Source: Candidatus Thorarchaeota archaeon MP11T_1
Lineage (GTDB): Archaea > Asgardarchaeota > Thorarchaeia > Thorarchaeales > Thorarchaeaceae
Direction of reading: 5' to 3'
NCBI GenBank assembly: GCA_002825515.1
Contig: PJET01000067.1
Coordinates: 1-12,140, forward strand
Length of the DNA stretch: 12,140 nt
In this document: in pieces, positions 5,738 to 12,140 of the stretch
How positions within the stretch are numbered: position 1 is the first letter of the stretch
Layout of the letters: every line of letters starts with the position of its first letter
Program-made: the position numbers and the translations under genes
Notes under the pieces: model-generated
Told to the model about the DNA's origin: nothing
Database searches by the model: none
Seen by the model: the letters and a program-made list of their open reading frames with translations, nothing else

Positions 5738-6576
5738 TATCTTTCCACTTGGATTTTTCTTCGCCACATAACAAATACCAGGATAATTCCACTGGTTGTT
5801 CCAATAACGAATACTATTCCTCCTAAATGCTGCATTTGATTGAAAGATCCGGACGATGTAGACATAGTTGCCTCTGTTGTAGTGCTTGATGTGCCGAATT
5901 CGGCTTCAAACATTTGGTATTCTAGAAGGATGTCAGAGGTTTCCCAAGACCCTTCTGCTGTAGCCAAGACACCATTGTGTTTGCGATATGTCCAATTTTG
6001 CTTGATGTATACAAATCCTGGAATTGGAGTAGTAGGCAGTGGTATATACTCATCCGCTTCAGATAGAAGCGGGACAATCATAGCAATTGTACCGAGATGG
6101 ATACTCCAATGCGTGCTGTTCTCAGATTGTCTGTATAACCTATATTCCAGACAAAGTTGAGTCATCAATGACCAGTTACCAATGGGCACTGCAATCCGTT
6201 GGTGTGATGAGTTTACAAAGAGAGGCGGGTGGATATCTAGTGTGCTCATGAACGGAATAAACTCTCCTCCCTCTTGTGTTAACATCGATCCCCAAGCCAA
6301 TGGTACATCAGAAAAAGATGTGATGTTCTTAGGAATTTCAGGTACAGCATAAGACTTCAAAAAGATGAGAACATCTTCCATTACAACAGACCCATGTGTT
6401 TGATTAGTTAGTATTTCGATTAGTCTATACGAAAAAGACTCTCCTGAATCGATTCCCCAATCAAGCCCGTGATTTGTCATTGCAGTAACTAAGTCTATTG
6501 AAACAAAAGAACTTACAAAAAGTGCAAGAACTGTAATGGTTCTCACACTACGGGTTCGTTTTTTGTTTCCGTTCAT
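5737..6576 (-). CDS. Secreted, C-terminally anchored surface protein with Ser/Thr stalk
   Basis: A 279-residue protein. A basic N-terminus (MNGNKKRTRSVR) and a hydrophobic segment (13-31) form a signal peptide or anchor. The outside domain (about 35-225) carries six N-x-S/T sequons (N58, N84, N122, N134, N153, N194). A Ser/Thr-rich stalk (GTSSTTTEATMSTSSGS, 228-244) then leads to a membrane helix (251-270) and a basic end (WRRKIQVER). This is the typical layout of a glycosylated archaeal cell-surface protein. The ectodomain matches no family I know, so ligand and role are open. An ATG at 6576 with a TATA-like CTTATACTA about 28-35 nt upstream (6601-6609) suggests a nearly leaderless transcript. 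Confidence 0.8.
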   Translation of the reverse strand: MNGNKKRTRSVRTITVLALFVSSFVSIDLVTAMTNHGLDWGIDSGESFSYRLIEILTNQTHGSVVMEDVLIFLKSYAVPEIPKNITSFSDVPLAWGSMLTQEGGEFIPFMSTLDIHPPLFVNSSHQRIAVPIGNWSLMTQLCLEYRLYRQSENSTHWSIHLGTIAMIVPLLSEADEYIPLPTTPIPGFVYIKQNWTYRKHNGVLATAEGSWETSDILLEYQMFEAEFGTSSTTTEATMSTSSGSFNQMQHLGGIVFVIGTTSGIILVFVMWRRKIQVER

Positions 6577-6695
6577 TCTTTGATTAGTTTTTTAGTGAAA
6601 TAGTATAAGCATTTACTCTTAAGCACACGGATTATTTCAACAAACAATTATCTGCTCAAATACAGTCCACTCTTGCTTGATTCGATTGGAATGCA

Positions 6696-7664
6696 CTAAG
6701 GATTAAGAAGCACTTTCAGATTTCTTGTGAAAATGGGAAAATATTCCATCGAAACCGTAGGAGAATATCCTCTTAGCTTATTACTCAGAACTTTCAATCC
6801 ATCTTCGTCCAGAGTACCTTGAAGGATTGCTATGGTTTCATCCTGAGTGATGTCTTCAAGATATATCGGCTTACTCATGGCTGACTTATTGGCTACACAG
6901 TGTTTTTGACATGCCATACACCCCATGAGGGCATTGTGTGCAGAATTTGGAATCCAATCCGGGAATTCCCCGCTGATCTCATTGTACAGTGTCACACATT
7001 TTCCAGCGTCTATCACAAAAGGATCGTTTCTGATAGCCCCTGTTTGACACTTATTCCGGCATGTTCTACAACTCTCACATTCTTCAAGCATCTTTACTTC
7101 AGTCCAATCATCCCTCTCAAACTGAAAATCGGTAAAGTATGCATAGAGGGTGATGAAGCTGCCAAATTCTTTGACATAAGTGATATTGTTTCTTCCATAT
7201 CGAGCAAGCCCACTTCTTACAGCAAGTCTCTTTAAGAGAACGGATGGATTTGCTCTTTCTAAACGATATCCTTCCTCCATAATGATTTTCTTCTGAATTG
7301 TATTCACTATTTGCTTTTCATCCAGTCCCGTAGAGTAATACTGCGGAGGAATAACTAATTCATGGACAGTTTCGTTATAGTGAAAATTTACCAAGGCCAT
7401 GGGAGTAAAAACAGCAAATACTATGATTGATTTTGCCTCTGGCATTGATTCTGGTAGGGAATAAGAAACGCCGGAAATATAGCTTCGAAAGATTCCATTA
7501 TCACTAAGATACCTTCTCTCATCAATCGAACTAAAATCATCCTTCAGGTCTTTAAGATGAATAACAGAGATGACTCGAAACCGATAATTGGACTCAGGTA
7601 TTAGGTCAGACCTTGTATTCATGATGGAAGAGAGCCTAGAGTATTGCCTTTTGAAGAGTGACAT
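6696..7664 (-). CDS. QueG-fold double [4Fe-4S] protein (epoxyqueuosine reductase-like)
   Basis: About 322 residues. The N-terminal part resembles the DUF1730/cobalamin-binding region of QueG: LPESMPEAKSIIVFAV near 70-85, then LAVRSGLARYGRNNITYV and GSFITLYAYFTD near 147-179. The C-terminal part has a double-cluster ferredoxin pattern: C196-x2-C199-x2-C202-x3-C206, C223, then C249-x2-C252-x3-C256. QueG and reductive dehalogenases share this fold and use cobalamin with two [4Fe-4S] clusters for reduction. Here the C-terminal HEAT repeats of bacterial QueG are absent, and archaea generally make archaeosine rather than queuosine, so the substrate is probably different. The start is uncertain: TTG 7712, ATG 7664 (chosen; it leaves one leading helix) and ATG 7622 are in frame, none with a good ribosome-binding site. 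It lies downstream of the Kelch gene on the same strand. Confidence 0.8.
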   Translation of the reverse strand: MSLFKRQYSRLSSIMNTRSDLIPESNYRFRVISVIHLKDLKDDFSSIDERRYLSDNGIFRSYISGVSYSLPESMPEAKSIIVFAVFTPMALVNFHYNETVHELVIPPQYYSTGLDEKQIVNTIQKKIIMEEGYRLERANPSVLLKRLAVRSGLARYGRNNITYVKEFGSFITLYAYFTDFQFERDDWTEVKMLEECESCRTCRNKCQTGAIRNDPFVIDAGKCVTLYNEISGEFPDWIPNSAHNALMGCMACQKHCVANKSAMSKPIYLEDITQDETIAILQGTLDEDGLKVLSNKLRGYSPTVSMEYFPIFTRNLKVLLNP

Positions 7665-7718
7665 CAACGTAATTATCAGTTGGGTGGGTCTGCTCCCTAC
7701 ATAGAATAGCAACCAAAG

Positions 7719-7779
7719 GATAGAGAAGTCCTCTCTCCATCTCAGCCTGCATCTTCTTGATAGGCTTGATGATTTCAGG
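7719..7779 (-). pseudogene. Relic resembling the 3' end of etfA, just after the Kelch gene
   Basis: Positions 7740-7779 match the end of etfA at 9136-9175 in 32 of 40 bases without gaps. On the minus strand both encode similar peptides: PEIIKPIKKMQAE here and [13 protein letters not shown] in etfA (8 of 13 identical). The similarity runs on into an imperfect hairpin (7718-7738) placed like the etfA terminator. The relic lacks the etfA stop codon and lies immediately after the Kelch stop. It looks like the remnant of a second etfA copy or a recombination scar. Confidence 0.45.
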
Positions 7780-8914
7780 TCTTCCTGCGAAGGATGAGAA
7801 TCACAGCAATGGCTATGGCTCCGATTGGTAATGCTAAGGCAAGTAGCATTGGATCAAAAACAAAATGATTTGCTGTAGTTGAGTCAGAGTCCTCTTCCAT
7901 GTCTGTCCATACATTACTCTCATAGGAGTAGGTCCATGTATCATCATAGTGATTCTCAAAATCGAACATCCCGCCAAACAGGATTATTACATTATTATTC
8001 AAATCAAAAGCAAGACCAGCATTCAATCTGCCTGCAGGAGCTGTATTTGGATAACGTCGTGACCATGTGTTCAATGAGCCATCATAAACCCAAGTGTAGT
8101 CAACTGCATGATCCGCTCCATTCTCACCTCCGAACATTATACATCTCTGATTCACTGAGTCATAAATCATTGATGACCATTTCAATGCGTCGGGATTTCC
8201 GATTGGTGTCAACTCAGTCCAGTCGTTTGTTGATGTTGTGTATATCCAAGTATCATCCTGGTAACCTTCGGAAAATGAATTCCCACCGGTCATGACTATT
8301 CTATTGATGGACTCGTCATAGACCATGACATGTCCGTATCGTGCCAGAGGTCTTGTTGATGGAAAGATCTCGGTCCACTGTCGACTACTGCAGTTGAACA
8401 TCCATAGATCATCCGTGGGCAGTCCAGTTCCTCCAAAACCACCGAAGAGAATCACAACATTCTCCTGGGAATCATATGCCATAGCATGTGAATCTCGAAA
8501 CCCTGGATTGACAGATGTTGTAACTCGAGACCATATCTGAGTTTCACATGCAAACGACCATGTTTCTGGATTGGAGTCACCACCATAGAAGACGATTTCA
8601 TTTGTTTCATCACAATAGACCATTGCGGTATTATCGTCAGAAGGAGGGGAGGAGGTCAGCTCAAGTTCAGTCCAATAGTTTTCAGCGTATGAATAGACCC
8701 ATGTGTCGCCAAGAAAATGCATCCCACCTTCCACACTCAAGCCTCCAAAAATCACCGCCACATCGTTGTGGGGATCAAATGCCATTGCGTGTCCCATTCT
8801 AGTTTCAGGTTTGACTGTGATATTAGAGTGGATATATACTGCATCTGAAAAATAGAAAGTCTGGACACCAAGTACTATGACAACGAGTATTACGATTAAA
8901 CCCCTGCAATTCAA
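7775..8914 (-). CDS. Membrane-anchored six-repeat Kelch beta-propeller surface protein
   Basis: A 379-residue protein. A hydrophobic signal anchor or signal peptide (5-25) is followed by six Kelch repeats, each with a GHAMAFD-like strand, an FGG turn and a closing W: about 41-81, 95-128, 142-180, 194-232, 247-284 and 298-337. Six repeats would close one beta-propeller. An acidic linker (338-348) leads to a membrane helix (353-375) ending in RRKT, so the propeller faces outside. Kelch propellers bind proteins or sugars; catalytic residues of galactose oxidase are not evident, so binding is the likelier role. The start is TTG at 8914, supported by AGGAGAG 6 nt upstream and by a TATA box about 50-60 nt upstream. 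N-glycosylation sequons are few. The stop overlaps a relic resembling the end of etfA. Confidence 0.88.
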   Translation of the reverse strand: MNCRGLIVILVVIVLGVQTFYFSDAVYIHSNITVKPETRMGHAMAFDPHNDVAVIFGGLSVEGGMHFLGDTWVYSYAENYWTELELTSSPPSDDNTAMVYCDETNEIVFYGGDSNPETWSFACETQIWSRVTTSVNPGFRDSHAMAYDSQENVVILFGGFGGTGLPTDDLWMFNCSSRQWTEIFPSTRPLARYGHVMVYDESINRIVMTGGNSFSEGYQDDTWIYTTSTNDWTELTPIGNPDALKWSSMIYDSVNQRCIMFGGENGADHAVDYTWVYDGSLNTWSRRYPNTAPAGRLNAGLAFDLNNNVIILFGGMFDFENHYDDTWTYSYESNVWTDMEEDSDSTTANHFVFDPMLLALALPIGAIAIAVILILRRKT

Positions 8915-8962
8915 TTAGCTCTCTCCTAATCTCGCATTACGGTGTTGGCGAGTGGGAGTTCA

Positions 8963-8974
8963 TTCAATATATGC
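8963..8974 (-). promoter_or_regulatory. TATA box of the Kelch gene
   Basis: Read on the minus strand, GCATATATTGAA is a good archaeal TATA box preceded by a purine-rich AGCAA that could act as a BRE. Transcription would begin near 8942, leaving a leader of about 28 nt that contains AGGAGAG before the TTG start. The rest of the 8915-9100 gap shows no gene. Confidence 0.5.
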
Positions 8975-9100
8975 TTGCTCACAAAAGCAATAATTCCATT
9001 GGAAAATGCTGAAAGATGCCTGTAATTTCGAAAAGAGTGCTCTGAAAATGAGTTTCATGTAACTCAATTATGGGCTAAGCTACAATTCTTGGAATTAATT

Positions 9101-9135
9101 GAAAAAGTAAGAAAGATAGAGGTGAGACCTCTATC
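9101..9135 (-). terminator. Terminator of the hdr-etf operon
   Basis: On the minus strand, GATAGAGGT (9135-9127) pairs perfectly with ACCTCTATC (9123-9115) over a 3-nt CTC loop. A T-rich tail follows (TTTCTTACTTTTTC, 9114-9101). The stem begins inside the last codons of etfA, so the gene and terminator overlap. Confidence 0.8.
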
Positions 9136-9478
9136 TCTCAGCCTGGATTTTCTTGACCGCTTCGATGACTTCAGGCAAGACTGTGAATATGTCGCCGACT
9201 ATTCCAAAGTCTGCAATCTCGAAGATAGGAGCTTCTGGATCCTTATTGATAGCAACTATGATATCGCTGCTACTCATACCTGCCAAATGCTGAATAGCTC
9301 CAGAGATTCCTAGAGCAATGTAGAGCTTTGGACAGACCGTTCTCCCTGACTGACCAACCTGTTGTGATGGTGGAAGCCATCCCAAGTCGACAATTGGGCG
9401 TGAGCCACCGATTGCTGCATCAAGCAGTTCAGCGAGCTGTTTTGGAAGCTCAAGATTTGAGGGGTCCTTGATTCCCAC
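9131..9478 (-). CDS. etfA: Electron-transfer flavoprotein alpha, C-terminal FAD domain (second part of a frame-broken gene)
   Basis: This frame encodes the conserved FAD-binding end of Etf alpha. The landmarks are [18 protein letters not shown], then [49 protein letters not shown] and [18 protein letters not shown]. These residues hold the alpha-FAD that swings between donor and acceptor. It continues the preceding ORF in the +1 frame and overlaps it by 29 bp. A GTG at 9478 could be a start codon, but no ribosome-binding site precedes it and an isolated FAD domain is not a known Etf architecture. The likely explanations are a frameshift mutation or sequencing error, then programmed frameshifting, and least likely a truly split gene. 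The last codons lie inside the operon terminator. Confidence 0.85.
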   Translation of the reverse strand: MGIKDPSNLELPKQLAELLDAAIGGSRPIVDLGWLPPSQQVGQSGRTVCPKLYIALGISGAIQHLAGMSSSDIIVAINKDPEAPIFEIADFGIVGDIFTVLPEVIEAVKKIQAER

Positions 9479-10325
9479 TGCATACGATGACGTCTGCTTC
9501 TTCGACGGATTTCATGCCCTCAACAGCCTCGCTCACCGATTCCAGCACTCGCGTCCGCACTTGCACAGCACTGATTGTCATTGGGACTCGCTCAATCTCG
9601 CCAGTTCTGGATGTGTCGGGCTCGAGAGGCTTGAACACATTTGGTCGAACTGTGGCCATTTGGGGTCTCGTGTATGGAGAAAGAATCTCAGCCATGATGT
9701 TTCCACCAAACGCAGGTCTTGTTTGTACGAGCTGTCGTTCTTCATCTATATCGAGCCCTGTACAATCAGCAGTAAGGCCAAGTGCCATCCTAGCTGCGAC
9801 ACGAGGAGCTAAATCACGCCCATTACTGGTTGCACCAAACAGCACAATTCCAGGTTTTCGCGGCGCTATCAGTGTGTTCATAGCAATTGTATAGGCATCA
9901 GTAGTATAATGGTCGAAGATTTTCTCATCAACAACAATCACTTTGTCTGCACCATGATGTATCAGCTTCTGAGCGTGCGCCTCAATCTCATGACCAACTA
10001 GGACTGCGACTATCTTCTCTCCTAGTTTGTCAGCCAACTCACGACCCTTTGCAATGAGTTCAAGACCAACATTACGAAGGCGTCCATCATTGGTTTCACA
10101 GAAGACCCAGACATTCTTGTATTGGGCAATAGCTTCCTTGTCAATGGTTTTCCTCTCAATCTTGATCGCATCGACTGGACATACCTCTTCGCATGACCCA
10201 CAGAGAACACATTTGTCCAAGTCAAACTTGACCTTGTCCCCATCTTTTTCAATTGCGTCAAAGTTGCAGACTTTGGGGCAGAGCATGCACCCATTGCATG
10301 TATCTCTATCATAATGCAATGTCAT
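9450..10325 (-). CDS. etfA: Electron-transfer flavoprotein alpha with N-terminal 2x[4Fe-4S] ferredoxin domain (frame-broken, first part)
   Basis: This frame gives 291 residues. Residues 1-60 are a bacterial-type ferredoxin with two full cluster motifs: C10-x2-C13-x2-C16-x3-C20 and C39-x2-C42-x2-C45-x3-C49. The Etf alpha N-terminal domain follows from about 70 ([21 protein letters not shown]). It includes [20 protein letters not shown] and [13 protein letters not shown], then ends at ADVIVCSG before running into a wrong-frame tail and stop at 9450. Fused ferredoxins occur in electron-bifurcating Etf proteins such as caffeyl-CoA reductase CarE and lactate dehydrogenase LctC, so electrons probably pass between FAD and ferredoxin here. 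The ATG at 10325 is preferred over an upstream in-frame start at 10358: it sits one base after the etfB stop with GGGGG about 8 nt upstream. The reading frame should continue in the 9131-9478 segment. Confidence 0.92.
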   Translation of the reverse strand: MTLHYDRDTCNGCMLCPKVCNFDAIEKDGDKVKFDLDKCVLCGSCEEVCPVDAIKIERKTIDKEAIAQYKNVWVFCETNDGRLRNVGLELIAKGRELADKLGEKIVAVLVGHEIEAHAQKLIHHGADKVIVVDEKIFDHYTTDAYTIAMNTLIAPRKPGIVLFGATSNGRDLAPRVAARMALGLTADCTGLDIDEERQLVQTRPAFGGNIMAEILSPYTRPQMATVRPNVFKPLEPDTSRTGEIERVPMTISAVQVRTRVLESVSEAVEGMKSVEEADVIVCSGNQGPLKS

Positions 10326-10326
10326 C

Positions 10327-11136
10327 TTAAATCGCCCCCTTCTTTGCCAAGAACTCAACTAGCTCTTTCGCAGCAGCTTTCGGGTCCTCAGCTTCTATCT
10401 TGATGCCGCCCTTCTTCTTTTCAGGCGGAAAGACCTTTCTCACCTGAGTAGGCGATCCCTTGAGTCCGAGTTTGTCGACATCATATCCGAGTTTCTCAGC
10501 ATTGACTTCCTCAAAGGGCTTCTTTTTCGCTTGCATGATGCCCATGATATTGGGAAGTCGTGGCTCGTTCAGCCCTTTTGTTGCTGTGAGAAGCACCGGC
10601 AACTTTGCTCGTATTACGTCATACCCCTCATCTGTTTCTCTATGAGTGATTATAAATTTCTCATCCTCACTCAGTTCAAGATGACGGACATAACAAATCT
10701 GAGGAACACCTAACAACTCAGCAATCTCAGGACCTACCTGAGCTGTGTCACCATCAATTGCTTGCTTGCCACAAATGACAATATCAAACTCCATTTTCTT
10801 GATTTGCTCAGCGAGAGTTAGGGCTGTGACCCAAGTATCTGCACCAGCAAAGGATCGATCTGTCATATGGATGGCCTTGTCACCACCCATTGCAAGCGCT
10901 TTGAGTAGTGCCTCTTTTGCTTGAGGGGGACCCATAGTGATGATGGTAACCTCACCACCATGTTTCTCTCTTAGTTGAATTGCAGCTTCTACAGCGAACT
11001 CATCAAAAGGATTCAGAATGCTTGGTACACCGTCTCGAATCAGCGTACCAGTTTCCTCATTCACCTTGACATCGGCGACTTCTGGCACCTGTTTCACAGG
11101 AACTATAATCTTCAGTGTCAGATTCTTCACACTCAA
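10327..11136 (-). CDS. etfB: Electron-transfer flavoprotein subunit beta
   Basis: A 269-residue FixA/Etf beta protein, which pairs with Etf alpha to form the flavin-carrying heterodimer. The landmarks are IIVPVKQVPEV near the start, LNPFDEFAVEAA (41-52), TIITMGPPQAKEALLKALAMGGD, FDIVICGKQAIDGDTAQVGP (117-136; the DGDTAQVGP loop binds the beta-subunit nucleotide or FAD) and LPVLLTATKGLNEPRLPN. The last 60 residues form the usual C-terminal arm (KKPFEEV to KELVEFLAKKGAI), which wraps around the alpha subunit. The start is ambiguous: TTG 11136 or GTG 11130, neither with a clear ribosome-binding site. The 53-bp gap to hdrB holds a possible TATA box. It is followed after one base by etfA. Confidence 0.95.
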   Translation of the reverse strand: MSVKNLTLKIIVPVKQVPEVADVKVNEETGTLIRDGVPSILNPFDEFAVEAAIQLREKHGGEVTIITMGPPQAKEALLKALAMGGDKAIHMTDRSFAGADTWVTALTLAEQIKKMEFDIVICGKQAIDGDTAQVGPEIAELLGVPQICYVRHLELSEDEKFIITHRETDEGYDVIRAKLPVLLTATKGLNEPRLPNIMGIMQAKKKPFEEVNAEKLGYDVDKLGLKGSPTQVRKVFPPEKKKGGIKIEAEDPKAAAKELVEFLAKKGAI

Positions 11137-11152
11137 TCGTCTGTAATCTGAC
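11117..11152. promoter_or_regulatory. Inverted repeat over the etfB start codon
   Basis: GTCAGATT (11117-11124) and AATCTGAC (11145-11152) are perfect inverted arms with a 20-bp spacer that contains both candidate etfB start codons. As RNA it would form an 8-bp stem trapping the start in the loop. As DNA it could be an operator just downstream of the TATA-like element. Confidence 0.35.
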
Positions 11153-11172
11153 GGTTTCGGAAGAATGTACTC

Positions 11173-11180
11173 GTTATAAG
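11173..11180 (-). promoter_or_regulatory. Possible internal TATA box for etfBA
   Basis: CTTATAAC on the minus strand lies in the 53-bp hdrB-etfB gap. A start about 26 nt downstream (near 11150) would leave a leader of about 14-20 nt before etfB. It would let etfBA be made separately from hdrCB. Confidence 0.3.
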
Positions 11181-11189
11181 GAGTATGTC

Positions 11190-12062
11190 CTAAACATTAC
11201 CAGAGATATGTTGGAGGATAGGTATGGCAGAAATCCTATTCATCTCAAGGCCCACCTCATTTTGTGTAAGTCCCATTGCGAGTCCAAGTATCTGCGGATA
11301 GAACAGGACTGGAAGATTATACTGTTCACCATAGGATTCTTTTAGACCAAGCTGCTGCAGATCAAGTTGGTTGCAGCATGCAGGACAAACGACCGTAACG
11401 AATGATGCGCCAGCCTCTTTCATTGATTTGAGCTTGTCTCGAGCGAGCCTTATCGCGAGATTTTCATCCACCGGTAAGACTGTAGCACCACAGCACTGTT
11501 TCCACAAGGGATACTCAATGACCTGTGCACCAGTGGCGCTCACAAGTTCATCTAGAATATCTGGAGTGATTTCAGTAACATCGGTAGGTCGAAGAACATG
11601 GCATCCGTAGTGAATCGCTATACCAACACCATCAAGGGGTTTTGTAATCTTCTTTCTTATGGAATCAACACCAACATCCGCATAGATGACCTCTATGAAA
11701 TGACGTGGCTTACTTATGCCCTTAAACTCCAAACCGTTTTGTTTCAATTCTTTATTGACCCTTTCTCTGGTCTTTGTATCATGTCTTAGAAGGTGGTGTA
11801 CGTCTTTTAGACTACCAAAACAACCATTACAAGGAGTGACGATATCGTGCCCAATTCCATCAGCGATAGCAAGTGTACGAGCATTCACTACCAACCAGCC
11901 CAAGTGGTCAATTGCTCTCAGATTTGGACTGCCACAACAAGCTACATCTTCCAAGTATTCTAGTTCTAGTCCTAATAGCTCTGCGACACGGCACATTGAT
12001 GCTTCATAGTTAGGATAATTCGCAGGGACACTACAACCCATATAGAGGCTATATTTGGGCAT
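11190..12062 (-). CDS. hdrB: HdrB-like CCG-domain iron-sulfur subunit
   Basis: A 290-residue protein with two complete cysteine-rich (CCG) motifs. The first is C10-x31-C42C43-x34-C78-x2-C81; the second is C154-x35-C190C191-x34-C226-x2-C229. In methanogen HdrB these bind two non-cubane [4Fe-4S] clusters that reduce the CoM-CoB disulfide. Related subunits serve fumarate reductases, lactate utilisation and other soluble Hdr complexes, so the acceptor here is not fixed by sequence. The protein has no membrane helix. The start is ATG 12062 (MPKYSLYMGC), one base after the upstream gene's stop with GGGAGGGG about 8 nt before it; a longer frame to 12104 would overlap that gene. The 3' end is followed by etfB after 53 bp. 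The gene order points to electron flow between a flavoprotein and the HdrB clusters. Confidence 0.93.
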   Translation of the reverse strand: MPKYSLYMGCSVPANYPNYEASMCRVAELLGLELEYLEDVACCGSPNLRAIDHLGWLVVNARTLAIADGIGHDIVTPCNGCFGSLKDVHHLLRHDTKTRERVNKELKQNGLEFKGISKPRHFIEVIYADVGVDSIRKKITKPLDGVGIAIHYGCHVLRPTDVTEITPDILDELVSATGAQVIEYPLWKQCCGATVLPVDENLAIRLARDKLKSMKEAGASFVTVVCPACCNQLDLQQLGLKESYGEQYNLPVLFYPQILGLAMGLTQNEVGLEMNRISAIPILQHISGNV

Positions 12063-12063
12063 G

Positions 12064-12140
12064 TCACTTCCCCTCCCTGACAAGTCTTCCTGTGCGTGTT
12101 TCACTAAGAATCTTTTTCACAGGTTCAGTTGATAGACCTG
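12064..12140 (-). CDS. C-terminal end of an HdrC-like subunit (5' end outside the window)
   Basis: The last 24 codons of a gene read in frame to a TGA one base before hdrB. The peptide contains STEPVKKILSETRTGRLVREGK. No iron-sulfur motif lies in this short piece. HdrC is the usual partner immediately upstream of HdrB, and the tight spacing suggests translational coupling. The identity rests on position only; it could also be an iron-sulfur subunit of the SdhB/TfrB type. Confidence 0.55.
   Translation of the reverse strand, partial: GLSTEPVKKILSETRTGRLVREGK

Noticed and set aside
7641..7754. 38-codon minus-strand ORF starting MQAEMERGLL after the Kelch gene
   Set aside because: It overlaps the QueG-like gene in another frame, and its start falls in the etfA-like relic. 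It is more likely readout of decayed sequence than a gene.
7879..8802. Plus-strand open frames opposite the Kelch gene
   Set aside because: They have no family features and are His/Ser/Arg-rich, as expected for antisense shadows of the repeat-containing gene.
8039..8805. Regularly spaced similar segments suggesting a DNA repeat array
   Set aside because: They encode successive Kelch repeats; the periodicity is explained by the protein.
9468..9894. Plus-strand open frames opposite etfA
   Set aside because: The minus strand encodes unmistakable Etf alpha sequence; the antisense frames have no recognisable domain.

Overview
The window reads as a piece of an archaeal chromosome. It has a stand-alone histone-fold protein, TATA boxes with short leaders, wall-less-type surface proteins (signal anchor, sequon-rich ectodomain, Ser/Thr stalk, C-terminal membrane helix) and a ferredoxin-fused electron-transfer flavoprotein next to a heterodisulfide-reductase-type subunit. 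The mix of a histone, a Kelch surface protein, Ser/Thr-stalked surface proteins and an Hdr/Etf module is what I would expect from an Asgard archaeon (Thorarchaeia-like), but no phylogenetic marker is present, so that placement is an inference. I see no tRNA, rRNA, CRISPR array, transposase or phage gene. No stretch longer than about 220 bp lacks a gene.

Layout, left to right. 1-1575 (+) is the 3' part of an ABC exporter, ending in a hairpin terminator. 1754-3458 (-) is a two-gene operon: a long winged-helix regulator with coiled coil and acidic tail, followed by an unknown protein that ends in nearly the same acidic peptide. The regulator's promoter is a TATA box inside a 44-bp dyad, which may also fire rightward into a possible 21-codon leader ORF overlapping a small four-helix membrane protein (3593-3988). 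4154-4357 (+) is the histone-fold protein, with a structured leader and a strong terminator. 4503-5689 holds three small membrane proteins, one with a zinc ribbon. 5737-8914 (-) holds a surface protein, a QueG-fold iron-sulfur protein and a six-repeat Kelch surface protein.

9131-12140 (-) is the clearest functional unit: hdrC-like (3' end only), hdrB, etfB, etfA. HdrB has both cysteine-rich cluster motifs. EtfA carries an N-terminal 2x[4Fe-4S] ferredoxin domain like that of known electron-bifurcating Etf complexes. Together they suggest a soluble flavin/iron-sulfur relay between a dehydrogenase, ferredoxin and a thiol or quinone-type acceptor. etfA is broken into two overlapping frames near its FAD-binding domain. 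The operon ends in a 9-bp-stem hairpin with a T-rich tail. A diverged copy of the end of etfA lies just after the Kelch gene.

The most unusual signals are the shared C-terminal peptide and second shared motif in the 1754-3458 gene pair, the operator-like dyad on its TATA box, the etfA frame break, the relic etfA tail at 7740-7779, and the histone whose fold stops before helix 3.
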